64,000 bases of DNA from CAVQTK01 sp963716455 (GTDB lineage Bacteria; Pseudomonadota; Gammaproteobacteria; Coxiellales; Coxiellaceae), in contig CAVQTK010000013.1 in NCBI GenBank assembly GCA_963716455.1, positions 62,001 to 126,000 on the forward strand, written 5' to 3'. The notes below the pieces were generated by a model. That model saw nothing but the letters and a program-made list of their open reading frames with translations, ran no database searches and was not told where the DNA came from. The position numbers and the translations under genes were made by a program. Numbering within the stretch: position 1 is the stretch's first letter; each line of letters begins with the position of its first letter. Shown in pieces: positions 1 to 9,930 of the stretch.

Positions 1-2
1 AA

Positions 3-776
3 CATCATGAATTAGCGGCCGTTATTGAATTTGTTCATACAGCCACACTGCTACATGATGATGTAGTTGATGCTTCTAAACTTCGTCGTGGACAAGATAC
101 AGCTAACCAGATTTGGGGTAACCAAGCCAGTGTATTAGTTGGCGACTTTCTTTATTCGCGAGCCTTCCAACTGCTCACCCGCCGCAATAACTTCGCGGCC
201 ATGCGGGTGTTGGCAAAAACCACCAATGCCATAGCTGAGGGAGAAGTAACACAGTTACTGTATCGATATAATCCTGATATTACCGAAGCAGAGTACATGG
301 AAGTTATTCGTCGTAAAACTGCTTGTTTATTTAGCGCTGCGGCAGAAGTAGGCGCATTATTAGGCAATGCGAACCCCGCTCAGCAAGAAGCTATTGCTGA
401 TTACGGATTACATATTGGTATTGCATTTCAAATTATTGATGACTTACTTGATTATACGGCCCATCAAAATGAAATGGGAAAAAATGTAGGAGATGATTTA
501 TCTGAAGGACGAGCTACTCTGCCACTTATTTATGCTTTACGTCATTGTTCCCCAGAAACGTCTGCTATACTTCGTGATGCCATCAAAGAAGGCGATCTGA
601 GCCAATTAGAAAATGTTTTAGCAGCAATGACTAAAACGAATGCTAAACAATATACCCTCACCATTGCAAAGCAACATGCCGAATATGCAATCAATGCCCT
701 ACAAGGTTTGCCAGCCAATCCTTATCGTCATGCAATGCAACAATTAATTGAATTTGTTATGGAACGTAATTATTAA
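3..776 (+). CDS. ispB: Octaprenyl (polyprenyl) diphosphate synthase, 5' end missing
   Basis: The reading frame is already open at base 3, so the N-terminus lies outside the window. The visible part (about 257 codons) carries both aspartate-rich motifs of trans-polyprenyl synthases: LLHDDVVDASKLRRG (the first DDxxD region) near the start and FQIIDDLLDY followed by GKNVGDDLSEGRATLPLIY. These bind the Mg-diphosphates of the allylic substrate and IPP. The enzyme builds the isoprenoid tail of ubiquinone in the cytosol. The family is typically about 320 residues, so only the first 60-70 residues are missing. A tRNA-Pro gene follows 67 bp downstream, a common neighbour of ispB in related bacteria. 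The family is certain; the chain length (C40) is inferred from similarity to ispB. Confidence 0.93.
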   Translation, partial: HHELAAVIEFVHTATLLHDDVVDASKLRRGQDTANQIWGNQASVLVGDFLYSRAFQLLTRRNNFAAMRVLAKTTNAIAEGEVTQLLYRYNPDITEAEYMEVIRRKTACLFSAAAEVGALLGNANPAQQEAIADYGLHIGIAFQIIDDLLDYTAHQNEMGKNVGDDLSEGRATLPLIYALRHCSPETSAILRDAIKEGDLSQLENVLAAMTKTNAKQYTLTIAKQHAEYAINALQGLPANPYRHAMQQLIEFVMERNY

Positions 777-843
777 GTTAGACTTACGACCCGCATTGAA
801 ACCTCTATCTAAATCCACTAAACTAGTTTCCTCTTCTAATTTT

Positions 844-917
844 CGGGGTGTAGCTCAGTTTGGTAGAGCACTGCCTTCGGGAGGCAGGGGTCGCAAGTTC
901 GAATCCTGTCACCCCGA
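844..917 (+). tRNA. tRNA-Pro (anticodon CGG)
   Basis: A cloverleaf can be drawn by eye. The acceptor arm CGGGGTG (844-850) pairs with CACCCCG (910-916), and A917 is the discriminator. The anticodon stem CTGCC/GGCAG encloses the loop TTCGGGA, giving anticodon CGG (878-880). The T arm contains GGTTCGAATCC-type sequence (AAGTTCGAATCCTG). The 3' CCA is not encoded (CTC follows). Confidence 0.95.
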
Positions 918-1004
918 CTCTAACTTTAACTAAGATTCGCTAGAATGAATCAAATATTTACCCTTTGGTTGCTGTCTTACACTATATTTTTATGAAAAGT
1001 CAAT

Positions 1005-1032
1005 TTGACAGTTTGTCGTTTTATGCTATGCT
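1005..1032 (+). promoter_or_regulatory. Likely sigma-70 promoter of the small two-gene operon
   Basis: A perfect -35 TTGACA (1005-1010) is followed after 16 bp by TATGCT (1027-1032), a good -10 match. The start codon lies about 40 bp downstream. The TATGC unit is repeated at 1022-1032. Confidence 0.6.
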
Positions 1033-1070
1033 GTACCTCAGCGATAACCTTAAAAAAGGAACTTGCAACT

Positions 1071-1358
1071 ATGACAAATTCTACTAAACGCATTGTAGTG
1101 CAGGTAACACCAAGACAAAAACAAGAAATTGTTTTAATTGCTAAACGCATGGGATTAAATATCAGTGAACTAATGCGTCAAGCAGCACGAAAATTTCAAT
1201 CTGTTTCTGAACAGAAAGGAATTGAATCTTTACTCAATCAAGTGCATCTTTCTACCATAGAAGCTAAACAGGCATTGGATGAAACGCTCGCATTTGTTAA
1301 TGATTCCAATCAACGCATGGAAGCCATGAAAGGAAATAACTATGAGCGTAACGAATAA
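1071..1358 (+). CDS. Small ribbon-helix-helix (Arc/MobC-like) DNA-binding protein
   Basis: The product has 95 residues. Residues 8-42 (RIVVQVTPRQKQEIVLIAKR followed by MGLNISELMRQAARKF) fit a ribbon-helix-helix fold: a short basic beta strand, a helix, a Gly-Leu-x-x-Ser turn and a second helix. The rest is helical. I chose ATG 1071 because an AGGA ribosome site (about 1057-1060) precedes it and the homology-like region starts at once; the frame is open further upstream, but that part overlaps the promoter. It overlaps the next gene by 17 bp, so the two are probably co-translated. Plasmid mobilisation proteins, antitoxins and phage repressors share this fold, and I cannot tell which applies. 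No relaxase or toxin is next to it. Confidence 0.65.
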   Translation: MTNSTKRIVVQVTPRQKQEIVLIAKRMGLNISELMRQAARKFQSVSEQKGIESLLNQVHLSTIEAKQALDETLAFVNDSNQRMEAMKGNNYERNE

Positions 1359-1560
1359 GGCTTGGGAAGCGCTTACTCACGTCATTAAAATGAATGACAA
1401 AATAATCTCTCTCGCTAGTGTAGTCAAAGAACAGCAGACCAAAATAGAAACTCTTACCGAACGTGTAATAAAATTAGAAGCTACCCTTGAAGTTTTGATT
1501 CGCGCCGGAGAAATTAAAAGAATTAATTTCTTGCTAAAAGATAATGTAGAAATTTTGTAG
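1342..1560 (+). CDS. Small coiled-coil protein, partner of the ribbon-helix-helix gene
   Basis: The product has 72 residues. Residues 20-55 show heptad spacing (VVKEQQTKIETLTERVIKLE), predicting a coiled coil. No membrane segment or catalytic motif is visible. The start ATG 1342 lies inside the 3' end of the upstream gene, with AAAGGA just before it, so the pair is translationally coupled. Together they look like a DNA-binding subunit plus an oligomerising partner. I do not recognise a named family. A toxin role is possible but unsupported. Confidence 0.5.
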   Translation: MSVTNKAWEALTHVIKMNDKIISLASVVKEQQTKIETLTERVIKLEATLEVLIRAGEIKRINFLLKDNVEIL

Positions 1561-1639
1561 CCCCTTCAAAATAATCCGCCAATCTTCTACGCCATTACAT
1601 GAACAGTTACGAAGAGCGTTGTAATAGCTCATGGGATAC

Positions 1640-1680
1640 CTGCCTACAAGTGAACGTTCAGCTGTTAGACAAGTTTGAAT
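1640..1680. repeat. Dispersed repeat family R3, copy 1
   Basis: The sequence around TGAACGTTCAGCTGTTAGAC is repeated with few changes at 43691-43730 (TGAACATTCAGCTGTTAAAT core), both preceded by a related CTGCCT stretch. Both copies are intergenic. The function is unknown. Confidence 0.5.
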
Positions 1681-1727
1681 GAAAAATTGACGAAAAAGCG
1701 GAGAAAACACTTAATTTGAGCATTTTG

Positions 1728-1790
1728 AGGAAATTTTTCATTTCAAAATTGGCAACAGATGGGCGTTCTAAGCTATAAGATAAGCATTAC
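1728..1790. repeat. Dispersed repeat family R4, copy 1
   Basis: The core GATGGGCGTTCTAAGCTATA recurs as GATGGGCGTTCCAAGCTATA at about 40159, each followed by a related AAGCG/AAGCA stretch. Each copy lies downstream of, or next to, a gene end. It is probably a relic of a short mobile repeat. Confidence 0.5.
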
Positions 1791-1800
1791 ACCACCACGA

Positions 1801-4071
1801 TTAAAAACGTCCTGCCCGAATTAAACCACCTAACCCTGCTTCCTCTAAAGCCAATTCCATATGACAACGTATTTCGATAGGATCATCCATTTTTAAAACT
1901 TGTCTCAACAAATCTTTAGCCCGAGCTAAAGTAAACTTATTAATTACCCACTTGACCCGTGACAAAGCACGCGGGCTCATGCTTAATGCATTAAAACCCA
2001 TAGCTACTAACAAAATTACCGCAAGTGGATCACCGGCCAGCTCACCGCAAATACTGACTGATTTACCCGCACGATGACCTCCTTTAACCGCCTGCTGTAA
2101 AGCGCGAAGTACCGCTGGATGTAAACCATTATAGCAGTTTGCTACATGTGGATTATTACGATCCACGGCCAGCAAGTATTGAATCAAATCATTACTCCCC
2201 ACAGAGAGAAAATCAACCCGTTTTGCCATTTCATAAGCTTGGTATACCGCAGCTGGAACCTCTACCATCAAACCAATTTTAGGCATTTTTAAACCCTGCT
2301 GTTCACTAGCCACTTCACTATAAGCTTGCTTAATTAACCACAAGGACTCTTCAACCTCCATAATCGACGAAATCATAGGTAGCATTATTGATAAATTATC
2401 AAAATCTATACTCGCACTAAGCATGGCCCGTATTTGCTGCAAAAATATTTCTGGATGATCTAAACTAACCCGAATTCCTCGCCATCCTAAGAATGGATTG
2501 GGCTCCTCCACAGAAAAATAAGGCAATTTTTTATCGCCCCCAATGTCCAGGGTGCGCATTATCACTGGCCGCGGATAAAAAGTCGCCAATAATTGGCGAT
2601 ACATAATATGTTGCTCTTCCTCACTGGGAAACCGATCTCGAACCATAAATGGCAGCTCGGTACGATATAAACCGACTCCATCTGCCCCTGAACTCAAAGA
2701 TAACTCTCCTTCCATAGCTAAACCGGTATTAACAAATAAACCCACACGATGACCATCTTGAGTTTGCGCTGGAACACTTTTTAAAATTTCTAAATCATTA
2801 TCTAATTGTTGCTCTTCTATAACTAAAGCTTGGAATTCTTTTTTTAGCACCAAAGCAGGTGAAACATAGACTTGCCCATTATAGCCATCCACAATCAATT
2901 CCTTTTTTGATAATTGCCCAATTGCCACTCCTGTCAATCCCATTACTGTTGGCAAGCCTAAAGCGCGTGCTAAGATAGCCACATGAGAATTCGCCGAACC
3001 AGATCCAGAAACGACACCCACCAAACGATCACGAGGTACCTCCATAATAGTGGTAGCGGTTACCTCCTCACTGATTAAAATAGTCTGCCGAGGATATTCG
3101 GGCACCTCGCCTCGTTGCGCCTGCAAATGAGCCAAAATCCGTCGACCTAAATCGCGAAAATCAGCGGCTCGTTCTCTTAAATAAGGATCCTCGAGTGCCT
3201 CAAAATGAACCACATGACGCTTGATGACTCGTTTTAAAGCACCCTGGGCCCACTGACCTGCTTCAATTTCGCTTTTAACTTCATTCAATAAACTGCGACT
3301 ATCTAAAATTCTTATATAAGCCTCAAATAAAGATTGTTCGGTTGCTGAAAGTAAGGATTGAGCTCTTATTTGCAGCTGGCCAATTTCCTCCTTTGCTCCT
3401 TCTAACGCTGACTCAAAGAGAGCCCACTCTTTTTCAATGTCTTCTGTGGTTTGATCAGGCACTGTATTTAAATCTGCCGGCGAATAAAGAATGACGGCAC
3501 GACCAATTGCTACTCCCGGCGCTCCAGGTAGTCCACGAAATTGTTTAAGGATTTTTCTTCCACGAGTTTGCATTGCGGCTTGCAATGCTCCTTTATCTAA
3601 GGCTTGAGCAATTTCGCCAGCTAGTTGAACACTTAAAGTCACTAATAAGGCTACTTGTTCAGCAGAAAAAGGAGCGCGCCGATATTGTTGAGCAGTTAAA
3701 ACACCCAACAAGTCTCCTTGGTACATTATAGGGATCCCTAAAAAACCATGAAAATTCGTTTCATCTAAAGAAGGAATGACTTGATAATGAGAATGAGCCA
3801 TGGCATCGGCTAGATTGATGGGTTCCTCTCGCTCTCCAACTAAACCAATAAGGCCTTCGCCTAATTTAATACGTATTTTATCTTGCAGATTTGCATCTAA
3901 ACCCGAGGAGGCCATTAAGACATATTCGACTTGGTCTTCATCAAGCAAAAAAATACTACTTGCTTGAACAGCTAATTCTTCGCGCACGTAATTTACTAAG
4001 ATAGATAAAGCTGCCGGCAGTTCGGTTACTAAATCCATCTCTCGAAAAATACGACGCACAGTAGCTAACAT
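1801..4071 (-). CDS. ptsP: Nitrogen-PTS enzyme I (phosphoenolpyruvate-protein phosphotransferase)
   Basis: The product has 756 residues, close to the 748 of E. coli PtsP. Residues 1-170 are a GAF domain (IFLLDEDQVEYVLMASSGL). The EI core follows, with the phospho-histidine loop GSANSHVAILARALGLPTVM around residue 360 and then a PEP-binding TIM barrel (MRTLDIGGDK, EVPAAVYQAYEM, SVGSNDLIQYLLAVDRNNP, ICGELAGDP). It takes phosphate from PEP and passes it to NPr, starting the regulatory cytosolic PTSNtr relay that senses nitrogen and carbon state. No rppH or ptsN/ptsO is next to it in this window. The gene is intact and points away from nrdA, so the two are divergently transcribed. Confidence 0.95.
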   Translation of the reverse strand: MLATVRRIFREMDLVTELPAALSILVNYVREELAVQASSIFLLDEDQVEYVLMASSGLDANLQDKIRIKLGEGLIGLVGEREEPINLADAMAHSHYQVIPSLDETNFHGFLGIPIMYQGDLLGVLTAQQYRRAPFSAEQVALLVTLSVQLAGEIAQALDKGALQAAMQTRGRKILKQFRGLPGAPGVAIGRAVILYSPADLNTVPDQTTEDIEKEWALFESALEGAKEEIGQLQIRAQSLLSATEQSLFEAYIRILDSRSLLNEVKSEIEAGQWAQGALKRVIKRHVVHFEALEDPYLRERAADFRDLGRRILAHLQAQRGEVPEYPRQTILISEEVTATTIMEVPRDRLVGVVSGSGSANSHVAILARALGLPTVMGLTGVAIGQLSKKELIVDGYNGQVYVSPALVLKKEFQALVIEEQQLDNDLEILKSVPAQTQDGHRVGLFVNTGLAMEGELSLSSGADGVGLYRTELPFMVRDRFPSEEEQHIMYRQLLATFYPRPVIMRTLDIGGDKKLPYFSVEEPNPFLGWRGIRVSLDHPEIFLQQIRAMLSASIDFDNLSIMLPMISSIMEVEESLWLIKQAYSEVASEQQGLKMPKIGLMVEVPAAVYQAYEMAKRVDFLSVGSNDLIQYLLAVDRNNPHVANCYNGLHPAVLRALQQAVKGGHRAGKSVSICGELAGDPLAVILLVAMGFNALSMSPRALSRVKWVINKFTLARAKDLLRQVLKMDDPIEIRCHMELALEEAGLGGLIRAGRF

Positions 4072-4456
4072 TAAATTTCCCTCAATAAGAGGTGTGCAGC
4101 TGTTTTAAAAAAACCCACTTAAATGGTCTTTCTCTTTTGAAATTATTGTTTCATAAAATTCAACGGTTTACTACTACAACAGGACTAAAGGACGTTAATT
4201 GCTTCTTTTTTTTTATCTCATCAACCCGATATGAAATAGAAATTATCAGTTATGAATAATGCCCTACCGAAAAAAACTTTATATGGCAAAAATACCTTAA
4301 TTTGAGTAATATGAGGCTTCGTGGAATTGCTCGAAATATATTTGTTAATAAATGCAAAATTTAAGCAATTCATGAGAAAGCAAGTTTATTTTATTTGAAA
4401 CCTTTATTTCGGCATAAATTTTTGTTTAATGATCATTAGGAATGAGGCGATTAGCA
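4072..4456. other. Divergent intergenic region between ptsP and nrdA
   Basis: 385 AT-rich bases without a credible reading frame. It must hold the promoters of both divergent genes. I searched by eye for NrdR boxes (ACAnnATATnnnGT type) and found no convincing pair. Confidence 0.4.
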
Positions 4457-7271
4457 ATGAAAAAATTCGAAAATACCCTTGACAATTTAGATTCATTTTC
4501 TGAAACCTTATTGTCATCTGATCCTATAGCTAATCTTCGGGTTATTCGCCGTAATGGTTCAGTTACTGAATTTGATGCTAATCGTATTACCGTCGCTATG
4601 AAAAAAGCCTTCCTGGCCGTGGAGGGAGACGATGTAGCACATGCGCACCGCATTCAAAAAACGGTAGAGCAATTAACGCAGCACATCATCGAGCGTCTTA
4701 AAATTCGTCGACCAACGGGTGGAACGATCCATATTGAATCAATTCAAGATCAGGTCGAATTAGCCTTGATGCGCGCTGGTGAACAAAAAGTGGCTCATGC
4801 GTATGTATGGTGGCGAGAAATGCGCAACCAAGAACGCAGTGCTAAAAATACTCAACAAACCCATTACCAATGTGTTACATATTACCGTATCTAACGGAGA
4901 GCGCATCCCACTTGACGAACACTGGCTGCAACAAATTATCGAACAAGCTTGTACAGAAGTAACCGATGTTTCTTCACAACCCATTTTAGCGGAAGCCAAA
5001 AACAATTTGTTCGACGGTATCACACTCAAAGATCTTTACAAAGCTCTAATCATGAGTGCTCGGACTCTTATAGAAACCGAGCCCAATTATAGTTATGTTA
5101 CCGCTCGGCTACTCCTGCAAGATCTTTATGAAGAAACCGCTAATGCTTTGAAAGTTGCTTATCAACCAACCCAGTCGGCATTCGGTAACTGGTACACAGA
5201 TTGCTTCTACAAATTTATAGAACAAGGCATCGTTCATGGTTTGTTAAACCCTCAGTTACGTGATTTCGATTTGGTGCAGTTGAGTCAGGCACTTGCTTTA
5301 GAACGCGATCGCAACTTTAGTTATTTGGGATTGCAGACTTTATATGATCGATATTTTATCCATCAAGGTGGCCAGCGGATTGAATTACCGCAAGTATTTT
5401 TTATGCGCGTCGCTATGGGTCTTGCCCATTGTGAAGGCGACCAACGCAATGAAAAAGCCATTGAATTTTATGAGCTTCTCTCTTCTTTTGATTTTATGAG
5501 CTCTACTCCTACCCTGTTTAATTCAGGCACCCCACGCTCACAATTATCCAGTTGCTTTTTAACTACGGTACCAGATGATTTAGATGGGATTTACAGTGCA
5601 ATAAAAGACAATGCCTTACTGTCTAAATATGCAGGGGGGTTAGGCAATGACTGGACGCCAGTACGAGCAATGGGGGCGCATATCAAAGGCACTAATGGCA
5701 AATCATTAGGAGTTGTTCCCTTTTTAAATGTAGCCGATGCGACTGCAGTAGCGGTTAATCAAGGAGGAAAACGCAAAGGCGCGGTATGCGCCTATTTAGA
5801 AACCTGGCATATGGATATCGAAGAATTTTTAGAATTACGTAAAAATACAGGGGATGAGCGACGTCGAACTCATGATATGAATACGGCCAACTGGATCCCT
5901 GATTTGTTCATGAAACGCGTTTTCGAAAAAGAAAATTGGACTTTATTTTCTCCGAATGAAACTTCTGAGCTGCACGAACTTTATGGGGAAAAATTTGAGC
6001 AAGCTTATTTAGCATACGAAGAAAAAGCGAAGCGAGGCGAAGTTCGCAGCCGTACCGTTTCTGCTAACAATTTATGGCGTAAAATGCTAAGTCTATTATT
6101 TGAAACCGGACATCCTTGGGTAACCTTCAAAGATCCTTGTAATTTGCGTTCCCCCCAACAGCATATGGGAGTGGTGCATAGTTCTAATTTGTGCACAGAA
6201 ATCACCCTCAATACTTCCGCTACTGAAATTGCAGTGTGTAATTTAGGTAGTATTAATTTAGCACGGCATTTCAAGAAGGGTCAGTTAGATACAGCAAAAC
6301 TTGCCAAAACCATAAAAACTGCTGTGCGTATGTTGGACAATGTGATTGATATTAATTATTACAGCGTTCCTCAAGCAAAAACTTCCAATTTACGTCATCG
6401 TCCTATCGGATTAGGACTGATGGGCTTTCAAGATGCTTTGTATGAGCAACGCATCCCTTATGCCTCAAAAGAGGCGGTTGCGTTTGCAGATCGTTGTATG
6501 GAGCAGATTAGTTATCATGCGATTGAGGCTTCCTGTGAATTGGCTCAAGAACGGGGTAGTTATGAAAGTTATACAGGCTCATTATGGAGCCAAGGAATTC
6601 TGCCTATTGATTCCATCCGGCTGCTAAAAAACTATCGGGGTAAATATTGCGAACAAAATGAAAATCAAATATTAAATTGGGAACCACTGCGCCAAAAAAT
6701 AAAGCAATTTGGTATGCGTAATTCCAATGTAATGGCCATCGCTCCTACTGCAACGATTGCCAATATTTGTAATGTTACTCAATCTATAGAACCCACTTAT
6801 CAAAATTTATTTGTTAAATCAAATTTATCCGGTGAGTTTACGGTTATTAACCCTTATCTCGTCAATGATCTAAAAAAAGCGGGCTTATGGGATAAAGTCA
6901 TGGTGCATGATTTAAAATATTACAACGGCAGCTTATCTCCTATTGCTCGCATTCCACATCAATTAAAAGCCTTATATGCTACTGCCTTTGAGATCGAGCC
7001 TCGTTGGCTGGTGGAAGCTGCGTCTAGACGCCAAAAATGGATTGATCAAGCGCAATCCTTAAACTTATATATGGCGGAGCCTTCCGGAAAGAGACTAGAT
7101 GTCCTTTATCGTATGGCCTGGCTACTTGGCTTAAAAACCACTTATTATCTACGGAGTTTAGGCGCAACTAGTACCGAAAAGGCCACTATTGCAGATGGAG
7201 CGCTGAATGCTGTAGATATTACACCTAAAGCCTGTGCCATTGACGATCCTAGCTGCGAAGCTTGTCAGTAA
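4457..7271 (+). CDS. nrdA: Ribonucleotide reductase class I large subunit, one frameshift
   Basis: It reduces ribonucleoside diphosphates to the deoxy forms with NrdB. The N-terminal part (4457-4850) and the remainder lie in two frames. Removing one A from the run AAAAA near 4843-4847 joins them as RSAKILNKPITNVLHITV, giving about 937 residues. Two ATP-cone domains are visible: LRVIRRNGSVTEFDANRITV, then LHITVSNGERIPLDEHW. This matches the long Legionella/Pseudomonas type. The core shows SNLCTEITLN (active-site Cys), PIGLGLMGFQD and the C-terminal redox pair SCEACQ. ATG 4457 is chosen because GAGG lies 8 bp upstream; the in-frame ATG 4442 has its AGGA too close. nrdB follows after 27 bp, an operon. 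The indel is in a homopolymer, so sequence error is as likely as decay. Confidence 0.9.
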
Positions 7272-7298
7272 TTACCAAATTTATCGGAGAATAAAATT

Positions 7299-8492
7299 AT
7301 GTCTACTACCAACCCCCAACCCTATATTAAATTGGGATGATTACGAGAATGAATCTAATCTTCTAAGTACTGACATTTTTCCGTGGGGTAAAGATATTGA
7401 GATGAAGATGAAGAATATGCGAAGGCATTACGGGTTTGGAAGAATTGGAAATGGGCGCCGCACGGGTTCGCGTGGACGACAAGCGCATTATTAACTGCCG
7501 AGCCGACTTAAATCAACTTGTACCCTTTAAATACAAATGGGCTTGGGATAAATATTTGGCCAGCTGCGCCAATCACTGGATGCCCAATGAGATCAATATG
7601 TCTGCCGATATCGCTTTATGGAAAGATCCAAATGGGCTTACCACTGACGAACGCACTATTATAAAACGTAGCTTAGGATTTTTTTCCACCGCCGATTCTT
7701 TAGTGGCCAACAATTTAGTATTAGCGGTTTATCGACATATTACTAACCCAGAATGTCGACAGTATTTATTGCGTCAAGCTTTTGAAGAAGCGATTCATAC
7801 CCATTCTTATCAACACATTATCGAAAGCTTAGGCTTAGATGAGGCAGAAGTGTTTAATATGTATCGTGAAGTTCCAGCTGTTGCTAAAAAAGCGGCTTGG
7901 GCAATTCCCTTCACACGTAGCCTGAGCGATCGGAAATTTTCTACCGGCACTCCTGAAAAGGACCAACGGTTGCTACGTGATCTCATTGCTTTTTACATTG
8001 TATTTGAAGGAATTTTCTTTTATGTCGGATTTACGCAAATTTTTGCCATGGGCCGCCGCGGATAAAATGACCGGAACTTCTGAACAATTGCAATATATTT
8101 TGCGTGATGAATCGATGCACGCCAACTTTGGTATTGATGTAATCAATCAGATTAAATTTGAAAATCCGGATTTGTGGACCAAGAATTTTCAGCAAGAAGT
8201 GATTGAGATGATTCGTGGCGGAACCGATTTGGAATATCAGTACGCCAAAGACACCATGCCGCGCGGCATTTTAGGCTTAAACGCCACTATGTTTAAAGAT
8301 TATTTACATTACATCGCCAATCGTCGCTGCACCCAAATCGGCTTAAGCGAGCAATATCCAGGAGTAAACAATCCTTTCCCGTGGATGAGTGAAATGTTCG
8401 ACCTCAACAAAGAAAAAAACTTCTTCGAAACCCGCGTCATCGAATACCAATCTGGCGGCACATTGAAGTGGGAGGAAGAAGGAAGTTTGTAA
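7299..8492 (+). CDS. nrdB: Ribonucleotide reductase class I small subunit, three frameshifts
   Basis: NrdB supplies the di-iron/tyrosyl radical to NrdA. ATG 7299 has GGAG 10 bp upstream. Three single-base changes interrupt the frame: an extra C in CCCCC near 7311-7318 (restores NPILNWDDYENE), one near 7400-7417 (restores EGITGLEELEMGAARVRVDD) and an extra base in GGCCGCCGCGGAT near 8053 (restores MGRRDKMTG). Between them the conserved core is clear: LVPFKYKWAWDKYLASCANH, the metal-ligand helices (RQAFEEAIHTHSYQHI, LRDESMHANFGID) and the C-terminal NFFETRVIEYQSGG. The length of about 397 residues fits the family. Three lesions in a normally essential gene make this either a decayed copy or an error-rich stretch. 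The protein family call is certain. Confidence 0.88.
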
Positions 8493-8528
8493 GTATAAGA
8501 AAAAATATTTTTTACCTTCGGCTACATC

Positions 8529-9512
8529 ATGTTTGAAAAAAATACCGTATTGATTCTTGGTGCAGGCGCAAGTTGTGATTTTGGTTACCCAACGGGAGCA
8601 GGCCTCATTGAAAGAATAAAAGAAACTATAAAAAAAGAAAAAGTGTATAAGAATCACTATAAAAAATCATTATCTATAATATCCGAGCACAGTAGAATAA
8701 CAGACTTATTTTATAATCAACATTCTGTATTATTTAATGAGGATGAGGATTTACGACTACTACTCAAAGCTCTTGAGAAAGTACCGCCTTGTACTATAGA
8801 TTCATTTTTAAAGAACAATTCTAGTCATAAAATCGGCAAGCAAATGGTTGCTTATCAAATATTGAAATATGAAATTTTAAATTCCAATAATGGATCTTTG
8901 TTACCCGCTAATAATTGGCATATTTTTTTAGCTGATGTTATTAGCAAATGTAATCCCCAGGATATATTGAATAAACTAACAATCATAACTTTTAATTATG
9001 ATCACTCACTAGAATATGGCTTATATCACATATTAAAGAACAGTGATTATAACGACCATGATGCACAAACTTTCTGTGAAAAATTTTGCAAAGAAAACAT
9101 TATTCACGTCTACGGCAAAATTAGAACTGACACAATTGATATATATACTAAGTATGGGAAACTACCTCTTATTGATGATAATCATAATGATAACATTGCA
9201 AAGAATACTATACGATGGATCTTGGCTGAAGAGTGCGCTCAAAGAATTTTAGTTATTAGAGAACGAGAACAACTGCCTTATACAGATCATATAAAAAAAG
9301 CACGAAAATCATTACAAAATGCTGACAGAATAATCATCCTAGGTTTCGGATTTGACAATGACAATATAGATCTACTAGATTTAAAAAACTTGAAAAACTT
9401 GATAGAAACCCAGAAATTTGTTATACAAACTACTCCTTCTAATCAAAAAATAACAAAAAAGCACGTGAACTTTTTAATTCCCCGAGAGAATCACATAATA
9501 AAATATACATGA
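8529..9512 (+). CDS. SIR2-like domain protein, possible NAD-hydrolysing defence gene
   Basis: The product has 327 residues. The N-terminus TVLILGAGASCDFGYPTG has the Rossmann GAGAS loop of SIR2-like (SIR2_2-type) domains. TFNYDHSLEYGL carries the Asn-Tyr-Asp motif, IIHVYGKI the catalytic-type His followed by Gly, and ADRIIILGFGFDND the late strand of the fold. Such domains bind NAD; in several antiviral systems (DSR, Thoeris, SIR2-Argonaute pairs) they destroy it. The gene stands alone, 36 bp after nrdB and in the same direction. No partner such as HerA, TIR or Argonaute is visible. Codon use is more AT-rich than that of nrdB, suggesting transfer. The fold call is good; a defence role is inferred. 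It is intact. Confidence 0.7.
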   Translation: MFEKNTVLILGAGASCDFGYPTGAGLIERIKETIKKEKVYKNHYKKSLSIISEHSRITDLFYNQHSVLFNEDEDLRLLLKALEKVPPCTIDSFLKNNSSHKIGKQMVAYQILKYEILNSNNGSLLPANNWHIFLADVISKCNPQDILNKLTIITFNYDHSLEYGLYHILKNSDYNDHDAQTFCEKFCKENIIHVYGKIRTDTIDIYTKYGKLPLIDDNHNDNIAKNTIRWILAEECAQRILVIREREQLPYTDHIKKARKSLQNADRIIILGFGFDNDNIDLLDLKNLKNLIETQKFVIQTTPSNQKITKKHVNFLIPRENHIIKYT

Positions 9513-9559
9513 TGCATTTTTAAAAAACAATTTTGATTTATCATATTAGTCCAGCTCTT

Positions 9560-9720
9560 TTCACATCTCTGCCCATAAATGTAAATCGCAGCGGGTGAGG
9601 AATGATTCGTACTCGCTGTCGCTGTGCGCATAAATCCGTAATTTTGTCACCGTTTTTCCGCCCAGGCGCAAGAAACGCGATGTCATCCGGGAAAGCGCAG
9701 ATTTAGCGCGCATCCAGGAA
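9560..9720 (-). pseudogene. Possible gene fragment in a GC-richer patch
   Basis: On the minus strand about 55 codons stay open (TKLRIYAHSDSEYESFLTRC, then HLWAEM and a stop) in a stretch visibly richer in G and C than its surroundings. There is no start, no recognisable family and no ribosome site. It may be a relic of a transferred gene between the SIR2-like gene and a repeat. Evidence is weak. Confidence 0.25.
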
Positions 9721-9744
9721 AATATCAGCTTTTAATGAAACAAC

Positions 9745-9850
9745 AGGGTCTGTTACAATTGTCATTGCGACCCCGGGCGGAGCGACGGGGCGGCATCCGA
9801 AATTGTCCAAAGTACTAACTGGATTGCTTCGCTCGCAAGATCGTCGCATG
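9745..9850. repeat. Palindromic repeat R1 (MITE-like), partial copy
   Basis: It starts with the R1 terminal sequence AGGGTCTGTTACAATTGTCA and then the CATTGCGA...CTGGATTGCTTCGCTCGCAA palindromic core. The right terminal repeat is missing. The complete form is at 12106-12277. Confidence 0.7.
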
Positions 9851-9930
9851 CCAGAAATTCCAGCTTCTTGCAAAAAAAACAAAAGAGGAGTAATTTTAAT
9901 CAACTACCAATAAATACACATACAAATATC

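Noticed and set aside
748..933. Reading frame across the tRNA-Pro gene
   Set aside because: It covers the tRNA and has no protein-like character.
4072..4456. NrdR boxes before nrdA
   Set aside because: No pair of 16-bp palindromic boxes with a fitting spacing could be recognised by eye.
9513..9930. FMN riboswitch upstream of ribE
   Set aside because: The conserved RFN-element blocks are not found; the region holds a GC-rich fragment and an R1 repeat instead.
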